Notes under the pieces: generated by a model
What the model was told of the DNA's origin: nothing
Seen by the model: the letters and a program-made list of their open reading frames with translations, nothing else
Database searches by the model: none
Shown: positions 1 to 12,490 of the stretch, in pieces
Layout: each line of letters opens with the position of its first letter
How positions within the stretch are numbered: the stretch's first letter is position 1
Program-made: the position numbers and the translations under genes
NCBI GenBank assembly: GCA_016859345.1
Contig: CM029121.1
Coordinates: 26,733,027-26,797,026 of the forward strand
Direction of reading: 5' to 3'
Length of the DNA stretch: 64,000 nt
DNA from: Istiophorus platypterus
Taxonomy: Eukaryota > Chordata > Actinopteri > Istiophoriformes > Istiophoridae

Positions 1-120
1 AGACTTGTTTTTTAAATGATTAGATTCTTTTATTAATGACTCGACTGTAACTGTTCTCAAATGTCTTGAGACTTGATTAGGACACGCCTCAGTCAACTTG
101 AGACCAAAGACATGGGACTA
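1..120. repeat. Degenerate ACTTGAGACTTG minisatellite, first fragment
   Basis: Contains TGTCTTGAGACTTGATTAGG and CAACTTGAGACC, the same motif as the larger array at 956-1830. It may continue to the left of the window. Confidence 0.5.
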
Positions 121-955
121 TTAGAGAACGCATCTCTCTCTGGACAGATGTGGTGGACTGGCATCCTGATCCTGACCCAAATCCAATCTCACCTGGCAGC
201 CAGTGGCAGGTGATACCACTGCAGGTCTGTATTCAGCCTCCGACAGTCAATCACAGAAGGATAATCAAACCTGTGCGCCTCATTAATTGACAGTGTGACC
301 TCAACACCTCAGTCACATCCCATCAGGGGTTTTATTCAATATTAATGTCCTGAATGAATGCGAGGGGGAAAACGGCTCCACCTTCTGTAAAAATTAATGA
401 AGGCCGGAGGCGTCCGTCGACTGATATGTCTCGACTACCTGATTGCCCCGTTGTTGAGAAACAAATGTAATTTCTCCTCTCTGAGGGGAAAAAAAAGATG
501 GAGGAGATGGAGGATAATGGAGTTTAACCCTGAGAATTTGCTCATTGTAGCGGTAATTCATTAGTGCGACTGATAATAACCTCGTTAAGCCTCGTCCACA
601 TTGTTTCATTGTCAGTATTAATTAAGCTTTTCGTGCTTTATGCTTATTTTGACAGCCAAGATCGGTCTAGTTTTCAGTAATCCATTCTCTCATTGAAAAC
701 TTTCAGACTATAACCCAAAGACATGTGAGTGAAGAAAGGTAATACTTACAGAATGTCACATGAATGTATTCATCAGTAGATGGGTAGAATTAACTATATT
801 ATTGTATCAGAGAATGAAAATTTCACTAATTCACTTTAGTAACTCATTCAGAGAGCAGTGTAAATACTAAGAGTGAGAACTGTTTCGTATTGTTGAGGTT
901 TTTCAAAGGTTAACCATTTCAGGAAATATGCTCATGTGATCTCTTTTCTCAGAAT
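121..955. other. Gene-free stretch between two minisatellite pieces, rich in ATTAAT motifs
   Basis: No ORF with coding character. Several TTAATT/ATTAAT/TAATTA motifs lie at about 280-620 in otherwise complex sequence. This could be a non-coding regulatory element, but nothing in the sequence proves it. Confidence 0.3.
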
Positions 956-1830
956 GAGATTATACTTGATGTGGACTAAATGACTTGCAACTCGACTGAG
1001 ACATGTCTCAAATAAGTTGACTGGGACTTATCCCCAGAACAAGGTTTAAGACCTCGAGTCTCCTGTTTCCAGTGACAGCGATCTTGACTTTTATCAAACG
1101 ACTTGTGACTTAACTCTGTCTTGTCTCAAATCATGGGATACTTGACAGCCATTACATGTGACTTGACTCAGACTTGTCTCCAACGACTTGAGCCTCATCT
1201 CCATGGCACAAAACTTGTCTTAAACAATATGAGACTTGAGTTGGATCAAATGGCTTGAGGCTTATCAGTGTATATTTTAAAATAAATTCAGACTTAACTT
1301 GGACTAGTCAAAAAATGACTTAGTGTATCGTCTTCAGTGAGCTAAGATCTGTCTCAGTTTACTTGTGACTTGACTCAGATCTGTAGTAAATAAGATGAGA
1401 CTTGTCAACAGTGACTTGAGACTTGAGTCTCAGTATACTTGAGATTGGACTTGGAATAATTTCCAATGACTACTTTATGAAGATCTCTGATACTTGACTT
1501 AAGACTCGACTTGGACTCACCTTGATTGACTTGAAACATTACCCCAGTGTCAGACTTTACTCTGACATGTTAAGAATAGATTTTGAATTTTTCAGTCATA
1601 TATTGACTTGAGACTTGTCTCCAGTGACTTGGAACTTGTCACAAACAGCTTGTGACTCAACCCGGATTTTCGTTGCATCACCTGAGACCTACGCCTAACT
1701 TTACTCAAGTGACTTGAGACATGGCCCTGATTTTTCTTAAGTGACTTGAGACTAGACGACTTGTCTTAAATGACTCTGCTCCACTGACGAAGGGCTTGAC
1801 GTAGACTTGCCCCATGAGACGTTATGCACT
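956..1830. repeat. Degenerate minisatellite, ~20-bp unit built on GACTTGAGACTTG
   Basis: About 875 bp in which variants of GACTTGACTCAGACTTGTCT recur, with spacers resembling CAAATGACTTG. Examples lie near 1150-1200, 1230-1260, 1355-1440, 1600-1640 and 1700-1760. Units are heavily mutated and irregularly spaced, so this is an old array. Similar ACTTGAGACTTG repeats occur in fish genomes (from memory). Confidence 0.7.
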
Positions 1831-4800
1831 CCGATTAGAGCTGAAAACGTAGTTGGTTCATTGATCGGTCCATCAAGAGAAATCCGCTGAGGTACTCGGT
1901 TAACAGATTGTCATGAAAAATTCCAACGATTCTCTGTTTGTGGTTTCCTGATAAGGAATTTCTGCTTTTCCTTGTTATATCATTGTTTTGGACTTTTAGT
2001 TGTTGCTGTTGTGTTTGTTGTTTCTAGTTGTAAAGGTCTTCTGCTTGCTCCCATGTCTGTACGGTTTATTTTTCTGTTGCGAATAAACAGATTTTTGTTC
2101 TGCCACCAGATGAGAAACCTCATCCATGTGTGAATAAATTAAAAAGAAAATCTCAGAGTGGAGCTCAGATAATGTTCAGAAATTTCATAACGCTCTGAAG
2201 TCAGTGTGACCTGCGCAGATCGTCATCAGCCGAGCGGTGGTAAAGGTCAGAGGTCGGCCGGTTTCATTACCGACAGAATCCATTCATCATCAGGGAGAAC
2301 GGCGGCGGCGGGGGGGTCATTTTTCTACACACGTTCTCATAATTTTATCACACGCAAGAAATGACTCCATCTTTTATTCAGTGCCATGTGTTAATGGCTC
2401 CCAAATTACGCTCGAGCAGAGTGATGTTTGGCGAGGGATTACGTCTTCGTGCGGACTGATTACAGATGAGAGCGAGGGATCATAACCTGCAGGCGCAGCG
2501 TGGAACCATGACGGGAACTGTTTGTGTTCACGGCCTCTTTTCTCAAAGATATTCCTCCTGCGCATCTTCATTAAGACGGCAGAACAATAAGAGCATGGTT
2601 TGTAGAAACCTGTCGTCAGGTGTCAGCGTGAACTCGTGGATGTTGAGTCTGTTTTTTGTTTTTTTTTGTCTTGACAGAGCGCAAAGGACGACAGAATTTG
2701 AATAATTGTTTCTTTAAAAAAAAACAACTTTTTTACAACAGTCATGAAAAATATTCATCTTGGACCAGCTGGCAGGTGATGGTGATTTACCCCCATTTAA
2801 AATCAGACACGTCCTCAAAACTAAACAGCAAAAAAACGTTCCATTAGGTGACTGACAGATATAGAATACTTCGTCTTACGCCAGAGGAAATCGAATATGT
2901 GTGGATCTTCGGATTCTTGATCAGACAGAACGAGACGTTTAAAGACGTTACCGTGGCCTGGCGTGACAGGAAGTTTACAACACCAAACCGTCGATCGATG
3001 AAATATTCAGCAGGTTAATTGACAATGAAAATATTCACTGGATCTAGTCATGGTGGCCCTGGTTAAGATGCTGGTGTCCAGGGCTTTCCACTTGATTCCA
3101 CTTGATTTGTCTAATGATGCCTCATATTGACTTTGGATAAAATCAGGGGGGTATTTTTTGCAAGAATCACGCACTGTGCATTTTGTCCCGTATCACTTAC
3201 ATCGAAAGTAGGCTACAGTATGCGAGGAAGGTATCACTTTGACAGCCAGTATGAATATATCATTATTTATAAATTATAAAACTTATTAAAAAATTATATT
3301 TTTAAAAAAATCAGTTTCTCAAGTGTTGAAGACAAATTTAGGCCAGAGCTACAGACAGATCTCTCGCCCACCTGCCCGGCTGTGGTGAAGCAGAGCGTCA
3401 CTAACGGGCAGAGGGAGGTTTCCCTGGATCCGATTGGAGCTCTGGTGGACGAGAGCCTTGCGGGGGCCGTCGCCTACGCAACTGGAATAATTCTGACCCT
3501 GTCCTCTGTGTCCACGGACTGTTGTTTTGGATTCGGTCGGGGGGCTCGCTGAAGGAGGAGAAACCCCTTCAGAGTGAGTCAGGAGCTGCCATTAGGCAGA
3601 GACGTTGACCTTTGACCCGCTGCATCACATACAGCCCAGCGGGTCCAAGGTAAAACCTTCTGTTACGGCGCAGAGGTGGTTCAACCTGGGTAACTGGAGC
3701 GCAGGACCTCCCGACCTTCTAATCCACCAACTGGTCTTGATGGACGCGTAGGTCACCCCAGTTGATTGGATGATTGAATGAAAGACGGATGAAATTGACT
3801 TTTACTTTTCGTTCCTCCCTTTTAGTTTTTGGATCCTAACTCACCTCTCCCAGTTCTGCCTCTTCTGTAGCTCTGTGTTTGTTTTGGAGCGAGTCAACCA
3901 AATTAAACGACAAAATGCGTCGTTTGTCCCGGGCACACAGAGGTGCTGTCTGAACGCACACCCCTACCAGCAGGACAACACCATTTATCTTTGCCTTCAA
4001 AAACTGGTACAAATTACTAATGAAAAATAAAGCTGTCTTTTGATGTGACAACCCTGCGGTTAAGGTCGAACATCCAGCAGTTGCGGAGCATCGTTATCAT
4101 TTGTTTAAAAAATTGAGTGCGAGTCCACCTGATGAGTCTGGGCCTCGCTGTAGAGCTTAATAAAGCCGAGGGAAGCTGCAGAGTCGGCTGATAATTCTCT
4201 GCAGGTTCATCACCGCGAGCGACACCTTTCACATTGTCTTCACTTCATATTTTGATAGAGTATTATAAAAATGCTCATTATAGCCATTTTAAGTTTTTAA
4301 TTACTTTCAGAAAGACAGGACCTGATCTGTGTTTATTGTTTCTATTTCTGTAACCTTAATATTTCCCGACTAAATAAGAAACAGGTGAAGTTTGGACAAA
4401 TAAACACGCTATTTATTACCTATTAAGAGTTTAACACTTTAAAACACACATCTGCCTCATTGGCAGAGTGTGGGTTACCTTTTGATCGGTCTTGACTGAT
4501 GTTGGCACAGTGTTCGGATTCAGATATTACTCCATCTTTTATTGGTCCCTCGATGGGTCATAACATTTCAAACCGGAGACAAAAAATGCAAAAAATTTCA
4601 AAATCTCCATGAGGAATGACCAGTACTGTGTGTTCAGTCGGGAGCCAATCACTTTGTAAGAGGCTGATCGAGAAAATAGGTTTTTAGGGCCTTTAAATTC
4701 CCTCATGTAGGATTTGAAAACGTCTGGTGTTGGTTCCCCCCAAAGACGCTTTCTCAGTCAGCTGAACATAGTCACTGCTGACTTTGAGTGAGGTACAAAG

Positions 4801-5535
4801 ACCAGCCGACGGTGCCTTAGGTCACCTAGCAAAGTGCATTTTATGTCCACTCTGGGACTCCACATTTGTCCAACAGCGCTACACCCTGCACTCAATGCAG
4901 GTAGACACCTGGCAGCCAATCAGAATTAAGAATCGTCGTTGGTCTTAAAGCGATTGAAAGTCCTTATAACCAATGTTAGGTGTCCTCGGCGTCTTGGAGC
5001 CTTTCACCTTTTGGCCAATTTTGGCCGTTTTATTCTTGACATTTTAGCTTCTTTTGACCTGCACAACACCAACGCTGGGCTTCCCCGGCCTCCGGCGCTC
5101 TTGACAAGCATGACTTCTCCTCTTCAAACCTCGCCTCGTCCTCCTCGTCCTCCTCCTCCTCCTCCTCTGGCTTTTCACGGGAGAATCTCAATGAACCCGA
5201 CTCCTCTCCTGTGGGAGCCTAACACGCTTTGTCTCCTGTCCTTGTGAATGTCAAAGCCAGCGCAGCTCATTCGTCAGCGCCGGCCAATCCGTCTCCCGCT
5301 GTCTTGCCCTGTTTCGGCAGATCTGTCCCGTACATGCGTTAACCGTCAGCGGGGATGTTCCTTCAGTGGATCCTGTCAGTTGCCGAGTGTCTGTGCAGCG
5401 GGATAAAGGGATGATAGAACAATGCAGCTTTGTCAGCATTTGCTTTGTGTGAGGGACAGTTCCAAGTCTGTTCTCCATCACTCTCATAGTTTCCCAGTTT
5501 ACAGCCTTGGCCGAGGGCAACGATGTCAGGGAGTT
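1831..5535. other. Gene-free, presumed intronic or intergenic sequence
   Basis: Only short shadow ORFs; none resembles a known protein or is flanked by convincing splice sites. A CTCCTC-rich patch lies at 5115-5170. I see no RNA gene and no recognisable transposon. Confidence 0.4.
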
Positions 5536-5539
5536 GGTC

Positions 5540-6045
5540 CACTAGTTCAGTCCAGACCGAAATATCCCAACAGTTATCAGAAAGGTATCCATGACATTTT
5601 GTCCAAACATAAATGATCCCCAGATAACGTACCCTACAGACTCTGCTGGTCCACTGACTTTTCCTCTAGCTCCACCAGGAGGTTGACATTCGTGAATGAT
5701 CTCAACAGCTATTGGATTGGTTTCCACGACATTGGGTCCAGATGCCTATGTTCCGCTCACCATGCACCGTAAGAACTTTGGCGACACCTTTTTAAGTTTA
5801 AATTTCTGACCTGGTGAAGATGCTAAATGTAACTCGTCCAGTAATTCGGTTCATGACCGGATGCCCTCAGGGCTAACGATGTGCCCCTCAGCCTCAGCTG
5901 CACTTTGTCTTTAGACAAAAATAGCATATGTTAGCATGCCAAAAACTAAAATGCTACATGTGTAAAATATTACACCTGCTTAACATTAGCATTCTAGCAT
6001 TGCCATTGTGAACATGTTAGCATGTTTGGCTGAAATCCATGACCC
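5540..6045 (+). repeat. Teleost dispersed repeat (AATATCTCAACAACTATTGG family), copy 1
   Basis: Diverged copy of a very common fish repeat, recognised from memory. It shows in order CCATGACATTTTGTCC, GACTTTTCCTCTAGCTCCAC, AGGTTGACATT, a second 'CAACAGCTATTGGATTGG' module, CCTCAGCCTCAGCTGCACTT, and a tail of TTAGCAT repeats. Copies 2 and 3 lie at 19085-19320 and 54295-54880. The transposon class is unknown to me. Confidence 0.6.
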
Positions 6046-9000
6046 GCCTCAGTGCATGGCCCTGACACTTTGTCCTGTTTTGTGTTGGCAGATTTTACAA
6101 ACTTTACACCAAAGATGAGAGCAGCAACTTGAAGCTGGAAATGAGTTCTGTCCCAGTTTACCTACAAAATCTGTTTCATGTAAGTAGGGAGAAAGTAGAT
6201 ATCCGAGAACGTGCAGTGTATCTCAGTGTTTGTAGCTTGTTTACCCCACTTGGCTAAATCTGCTCTACTGACAGAATATGAAGCCTCAGTGGTTTTCTCT
6301 GATGTTCAGGGCTGAATGGAACTGAATGAGTCTGAGAGGACTGGAGGTAATTATTTAATACCATATTTAATTGTATTGTAAGCAGATAAAAACAGAAGAA
6401 ATTAAAATCGCGCCAAAATTTTAATCTGCATTTGTCCTTCAAGTTGCATTTGTAATAAGGATATGACGTTTTGGTTTTGATTTCCTTGCTGAAAAGTCCC
6501 AGCAGTGTCCTGTTACTGTTCAATGAGCCGACCGACATGTTGATACTCTCACCTGAGCTCGTTTCATTTACCTTTCAGCTCACAGTGACGCGCGACTGTG
6601 AGGAGCGGTGAGATGATTCGCAGGCTTTTCTGCGTTTTTGAGTTTTAACCGCTGGTGGTTTTCGGAGCAGGACGTAGCGAGAGAGGAAGCTCTGCAGGAA
6701 GTAAAGGGCAAAAAAAAGAGAGGATCCTTTTCACTGGGGGAAAAATTACTTGAATTTATTTTCTGATTTAGGGACGACAATGTGTCATTATAACGAGACG
6801 CCAGATTGGAGCATTGATCAAGACAGTGCAGCAGAGGGCAGCTTTATCTTTTTAGTTAATACACAACTGCATCATCTGTCATTATCATTATCAGGTTTTG
6901 CATCAGTGAAAGTTAATGTAACCTTCAGTTCATTAATAAAAATGGAGTCATTCGCGAAGCATTTCTGTTTAGTTAGACCATAATTATGGAAATAACTATG
7001 ACTTATTTCATCATAATGTCATAAAGTTTTGATTGGGTGATTAGAAAAGAAGAAATCCTCACTTTACCCCCCCCCCTTACCCTTGACCCTTGACCCTTGA
7101 CCATTTCTGAAAGCCAACCCACATCGCTAACGGTGACCCGGGACTTTAATGCCGAACTCGGCTTCTCTTGGAATTTATTTATTTTTTCCTGGGTGGAGAT
7201 TTGAATGATGACTCTGCATCGGACCCTGACGAATCTAGTGGCGACAGGTCTGAGAAAAACCTTCATGTGGGAAACTCAGGTGCGGAAAACCGACACGTTG
7301 AGAGAACACGACATCACGGCTACCAAAAAAATAGAATAAAAAAAGGACAAAATCCACAAGATTTTGGTCACAGTTCTGTTTGCGGCTTCGATGCCTTGCT
7401 GGGAGGCTCCTGGGCAGCTGATTTAGTGCTGGTTTGTTGCTTGTTGCTCCCAGTGCCTTTGCCGTGTTTGTTTGTTTGTCTGGTCTGTTTTTTCCTTTTT
7501 CAGGCAGCCTCAGGCTCTTGCTCTCGTCCCGCCCGTTGCTCTCTGACACGTTGTGAAAAGCCTCGGCGAGTCGTGGCGCGTCGAGTCGCGGCGCGAGGCC
7601 ACGCTGACGAGCGCCGACGGTAACCTGACATTTGTTTGGCTGCGGATGGTTTTTCTTTGCCTGGATGAGTCAGCCGGTCGAGGAGGAGGACGAGGATGAG
7701 GAGCTGTCGTCTCGAGAGCCTCGTTCATAAGCTGAAGAGCCATCATCATCATCTTCTTCTTCTTCTGTCTCTACACGCGCTTCACGCTTCATTTGCGTTT
7801 CCCTGTCCACCCCCGTCCCTTCCTGTCCTCCGCTCGGGCGTCATGTCTTGAGCGCCAGGTTGTTGCCGGGTGACGGGGCAGGACCAGGACTGGGCTGGGC
7901 TCATTGTTTCTCAGGGATTCGCCACTTGTTTGTTATGTCTGTAAAAAAGATGAGAATATGGGGAATTATGTTGATCCCAGTTTCTTAGAGTTAAAAATTG
8001 ATCTATTCAGATGTTTTTTTGGTTCAGTCAAAAAATCAAAGATTATCAGTAAATCAGTGATTTAAAATAGGTTAAAGCAGCGAATCCTCACATTTCAGAA
8101 GCTGAGACCGGATAATGTTTGGTGTTTTTCTTTGATAGATAAATAGATTTAATTAATTAATTCTATGTCAACCAATTGGTATCAGTGTCAGGATAGTAAA
8201 TCTATGTTTTCATAGTAGTGCAGAACTATGAGCCAAATATACCTAAGAGATGGAGAGTAAATCAGCACATCATCGGATTATTTTCACCCAGCAAACGTAA
8301 TAACGATTTGGCTGTTAGCTATTCTTAAAACTTAAAACGTCTGACGAGGGTTCGGCGGCACCGGATTAACATTTTCTAAAGCTGAGGCGAACGGACGCAG
8401 GTTCGAATCCCTCTACAGGATGTCGATTCATTTGAACCCTGACGTCTCAACTCTGCTCCTGCGCTGGTCAAATCCCAAACCTGGACTGAACCCCCCCCTT
8501 GTCTGGTTTTGTACAGGCGCTCTCGTGGTTTTTATAAAACAGGCCCTTCGGTGTCCCGTGCCTGAGCCTTTTATTTTGATTTCATTTTTATTTAAACACT
8601 TCAAGGAAAGAAAAGTCAATGTCATTTCAGCTGCGCAGACCAAAGCGGTTTTACCGAGCCGCCGAACAGATCACCGCCGGCCTCCGGCTCACAGCTGAAA
8701 CGGTCGTCTTCCCCTGCGGGGGAGGCTATTACCTGGACGAGTCCTTCGGTGGCTGTTTAATCACCCCCCTCCCCTTTTGTCTCCGGACTGTGTTCTCACA
8801 CAATCGAACTGCTGCTCGTTATTCTGCGCTTTTGTTCTTTCTCCGTGTTTCCTTAAACGACTTAATTAAAAGTACAATTGGCTCTGAAAATGGGGAAGAG
8901 AAACTCTGGAAAGCAGCTTGTGGCTGCATCCTTAACCTCTTTAAGATTCAGGGCCTGTACCTGGGTCTTCAGGTGTAAACCCTGATTTTTTTTTTTTTTT

Positions 9001-9109
9001 TTTTCCTCTGGACTTTGATGGCATCACCAAACCTGTGGATCTGAGACTTGATTCAAAAGACTGGAACAAAAGAATCTCTGGTTTTCTCTGCTTCATCAGA
9101 TAAGCTCTC
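6046..9109. other. Gene-free stretch with a short CCCTTGA heptamer array
   Basis: No supported gene. A short tandem CCCTTGA (about three copies) lies at 7077-7102 after a C-run. GGTTCGAATCCC at 8400-8411 looks like a tRNA B-box, but no matching tRNA body is visible. The 151-codon ORF at 7168-7623 has no recognisable domain and low complexity at its end. Confidence 0.4.
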
Positions 9110-9925
9110 CTTTCAAGGTTAGTTCAGACGTCTTAGGTTTAGTCTGGATTTGCGTTTTTTCTTTTTCTCCTCCAGATTTTTGAAGGTGATGATTCATGAT
9201 TATTTCTGATTTTGTCAGGGCTCTTAGGTTAATTAGGACTTTTCTTGTTCAACTTTTTTTTTTTTTTGAGACGTTCCCAGTTTTTATCAGGCATATTGTT
9301 ATCAGATTAATTCCTATTTTTTCCGGATTATCCCTTATTTCTAAAGTTTATTACTAAAATCTCAAACTTACTATTTCAATATGATTATGAAACTTTCAAG
9401 GTTACATAATTGATTTCACAGCTGTGTGGACTTTTTATGCTTATCTTGGACTTCATAGTCTTTTCCCAGACTGTTCATTGTTTTCCTGTTTTACTTTTCC
9501 AGGATTATTCCTACATTTTCATTGTCTAAAGTGTCTTTTCATCACTATCTCAGACTAAGTAATGAGTGATAAGTGATTGTAAACTTTTTTTCTCCAGAAT
9601 TCGTTATGGTTATTGCAGACTCAGATTTATTCTGGACCTTTTTAGGGCTTTTCTCAGATTTTCAGAGTTTGAACATTTCAGGCTTATTCTGGACATTTTA
9701 GGGTAATATCCGTCCTTCCAGTGTTATTCTGGAAATTCCATGTTATTCAACTTTTCAGGTTTTATATCAAAATTTTTTAGGATTGTACTGCAACTCTCTG
9801 GTTTATTTTGGATTTTTCAGGGTTATCTCTGTCTTTACAAATCTTACCCCAGAATTTATAGGTTTGTTGTGGACTTCTCACAGCTGCCTCTGACATTGCA
9901 GGGCTTTCCCTGACTTTCCAGGATT
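9110..9925. repeat. Degenerate minisatellite, ~20-bp unit near GACTTTTCAGGGTTATTCTG
   Basis: The core TTATTCTGGA recurs at 9627, 9684, 9724 and, as TTATTTTGGA, at 9803. The spacings of 57, 40 and 79 bp are close to multiples of 20. Between the cores, TTTTCAGGGTTAT-like words recur. This indicates an old, mutated tandem array of about 40 units rather than unique sequence. Confidence 0.6.
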
Positions 9926-11371
9926 GAATAGAGAGCAGACATCATCCGGTCAGAGATTATACATGTTTTTGATCCATAAGGTCATTTGGTTTTTGATCAG
10001 TATACGGTTTTGTTTGTGGCTGGAATTCTTCCTCAGGGAGTCCGACGAGATCCGGGTTGAATCTGCGAGCACGGATGAGCGAAGCGAGACAAATCCAGAC
10101 CGTTAAAGCGGAAGATGAACTCTGACGTAGACTAACTCATGAACAAGTTCACGACCCGTGACTTCAGCAGAGACACCGTGGAAGCACAAACATTTGCGTT
10201 TCCCTCTGAATGATCTAAATTCATGCACCTATCCAACAAAACCCACGTTCACCCATCCAGATGTGTCTTTTCGCCCGCGCTGACAGTTGCTCTGACGGAT
10301 TTTTGGTTTTTCATGACTGGTTTCATGAGGTTTGACTCTGTTGTAGCTCGTAGGAGGATGTCACAGATCTCAAGTCTTCATTTTCTCTCTCACCTACAAT
10401 TGTAGTGAGTAGATTTTTTTGTTTTTCTGCAAGTCCTGTCTTGCCAGAATCTGTGTCCAGTTTTACGTTGGTCTAAACCCTAAACCCTAAACCCGATCTG
10501 GATCCTTTCGCGCTTGAATGCAGCACCGATCGCTTTGCTGCACGCGTGTGCACTGGACCGGGTCGTTACGCGTATGCATCCCAGCGATTCCTGCCGCGGG
10601 GCCACAGATGGTTCGCAGGATGCCGGGTCAAAAGCGAGAAAACATGGTTTCTCTCTGGGCCCCGGGGACGCTGATGTCGCAGCACGGCGTCCTATAAAGT
10701 TGTTCCTCCGCATTACCGTCAACCAGCTTCCCGGAAAGTATCCCCACGTCCCTCCGCAGCAGATGAGCGCCGCCGTGACGTTTTGGGGTTAAGCTGTGGG
10801 AGGGCGGCGCTCTCCGCCCGCCTGCAGGAAGTAACGCCGGCTGGCAGCCGTCTGCCGACACCAGGCCGGCGTTCGGCCGTCACGAGGATCTCGGTGGGAG
10901 GCTTGCGGCGCGTAAAGTGGACCTGGTGGAAAAAGCCGCCTTCCGCTTTGGTCCTTGGGGACTGAAAACCCGTTACACTGGGAGATAACAGGTCTGCAGC
11001 TGCGTTTAACTCAACTATCTAATCTGTAGTGATTTAATTACAATGTACCACCTGGAAACTACTCTAATATCAGATAAAAGACAGACAACAGCTATAATAA
11101 CGTCACCAATAACATTTCCAGGCTCCATCAAACATCAACATCTGGATGTTGGCAAGTTAAAACCTTGTATCTGATGAATGAAAAACCTTTTTATGAGGCG
11201 ATAAAATGCCAGAAGTTCTCGGGGTTCCAGCTTCTCAGAGGTTGGGATTTAGTGCTTGTCTTTTTTTCTTCTGACAGGAAACTGATTGTTTTAGCGTTTT
11301 TGACATTTTTCAGGAGAAAACGAGCAATTTTGAGTGAGAATGGAGACAATATTTCCTGAAATATTACAGGC
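9926..11371. other. Gene-free stretch; telomere-like CCCTAAA heptamers
   Basis: Contains three tandem CTAAACC heptamers at 10473-10494. The segment 10500-10970 is GC- and CpG-rich with overlapping short ORFs on both strands, none recognisable. No gene is supported. Confidence 0.4.
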
Positions 11372-11510
11372 AGTCGGTGACCGTGGCTCCAGCTGGTGGA
11401 GCCGGTTGTCCACTGATGGCAGGGTTGGCGGCTCGACCCCTGAACCCTGAACCCTGAACTACCACTGAGTCGCTTTGGATAAAAGCATCAGCCACTGGCA
11501 AATGTACGTG
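11372..11510 (+). repeat. Probable tRNA-derived SINE fragment
   Basis: Carries GTCCACTGATGGCAGGGTTG then GGCGGCTCGACCCCTG (a B-box-like GGTTCGATCC derivative), then three CCCTGAA heptamers. It ends in GTCGCTTTGGATAAAAGC, a tail word that is typical of fish SINEs from memory. Confidence 0.6.
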
Positions 11511-12204
11511 AACAGTGGGGAAATCTGTTAAACAAGGAAGCAGTTAACAGAAATGATGACGTAAATAGAACAGGCTTGATATCGCAAGCTTCACCCGACA
11601 AGGTCGGAGGTCGGGGTTCGAGGGGTCGACCGCACCACTGGTCGGCTGAAACGGGCGTTCGGGTCCGGCCCCTGAAACTTAAAAATAAAGAGTGAGACGA
11701 GTGGTTGTGGTTGTTAACGTTTTCTTTTATCTCCTCTTTCAGGCCTCAGGATGCCTGATATTAAACCGATCTTTAATTGATTTTTTGCTTTTGGTTCAGG
11801 AAGCCGTCGCGTCTTGTGATTATTTTCTCTTTTTTTTTTTTATTTTTGTAGTTTGTCCTAAAAGCAAATTAAAACGGGAGCAGATCAGAAAAAAAAACAA
11901 CAAAAAACGGGGTCAACACTGAAATTAAATGTGACTGATGGGAAAACGGGTCAGCTCAGCAATAAGAGCACCAGTTGTATAAAATATAAATGAGATAAAA
12001 TAGACATATTTTATTTATGTCATTACATATTTTATTCATATCATTATATGTGTGAAAAATGAGGATTTAAGTGAAAGTGATGTGTGCATACAACTGTATT
12101 GCACCCTGGGTATGTAGCAATCCTGGTTCTATAGCAGCGTCATTGTCCATATTGCATTTTTTTAAATTTTATTTATTAATGTAAGCAGGGTAGCGAACAT
12201 TAGC
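11511..12204. other. Gene-free stretch
   Basis: AT-rich, with T-runs and a GGTTCGAGGGGTCGACC word near 11614 that could be a SINE head. Nothing else is supported. Confidence 0.35.
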
Positions 12205-12490
12205 CAGCATGTGATGTTGAATCTTTAAATCCAGGAGCCCAATGGCCTGAAGGTAAAAACTGTCCTCGGGTCTGGTGGCACGTGCGGCCACGTTCCTGCA
12301 TCGCCCGCCAGACGGTGACGAGAACAGCTGTGGTCCCCGATGGGGTCCGGTGGGGCCGTGGGGCCCGATGGGACCAGGGGCCTTTGGCAGGCCCCACTGC
12401 TGGAGGACAACCTGTCCACTACCTGCTGCTCACACAGCTTTTTAAAGCTTTTTCCTCTGAAAACAACTACAGCTGCGACTGGAAACGATG
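12205..12490 (+). repeat. Possible teleost dispersed repeat (GGCCTGAAGG...AAACTGTC type)
   Basis: AATGGCCTGAAGGTAAAAAC, CTGGTGGCACGTGCGGCC and CGCCCGCCAGACGGTGACGA resemble, in order, a fish repeat I remember (GGCCTGAGGAAAGAAACTGT, then TCTGGTGGTCCGTGC, then CTGCCTGACGGCAGCAG). Divergence is high and the element class is unknown. Confidence 0.4.

Noticed and set aside
8395..8420. Possible tRNA gene because of a GGTTCGAATCCC B-box
   Set aside because: No A-box at the right distance and no acceptor-stem pairing could be seen. It may be a remnant of a tRNA-derived repeat.
10473..10494. Interstitial telomere
   Set aside because: Only about three copies, and CCCTAAA is not the vertebrate CCCTAA repeat.
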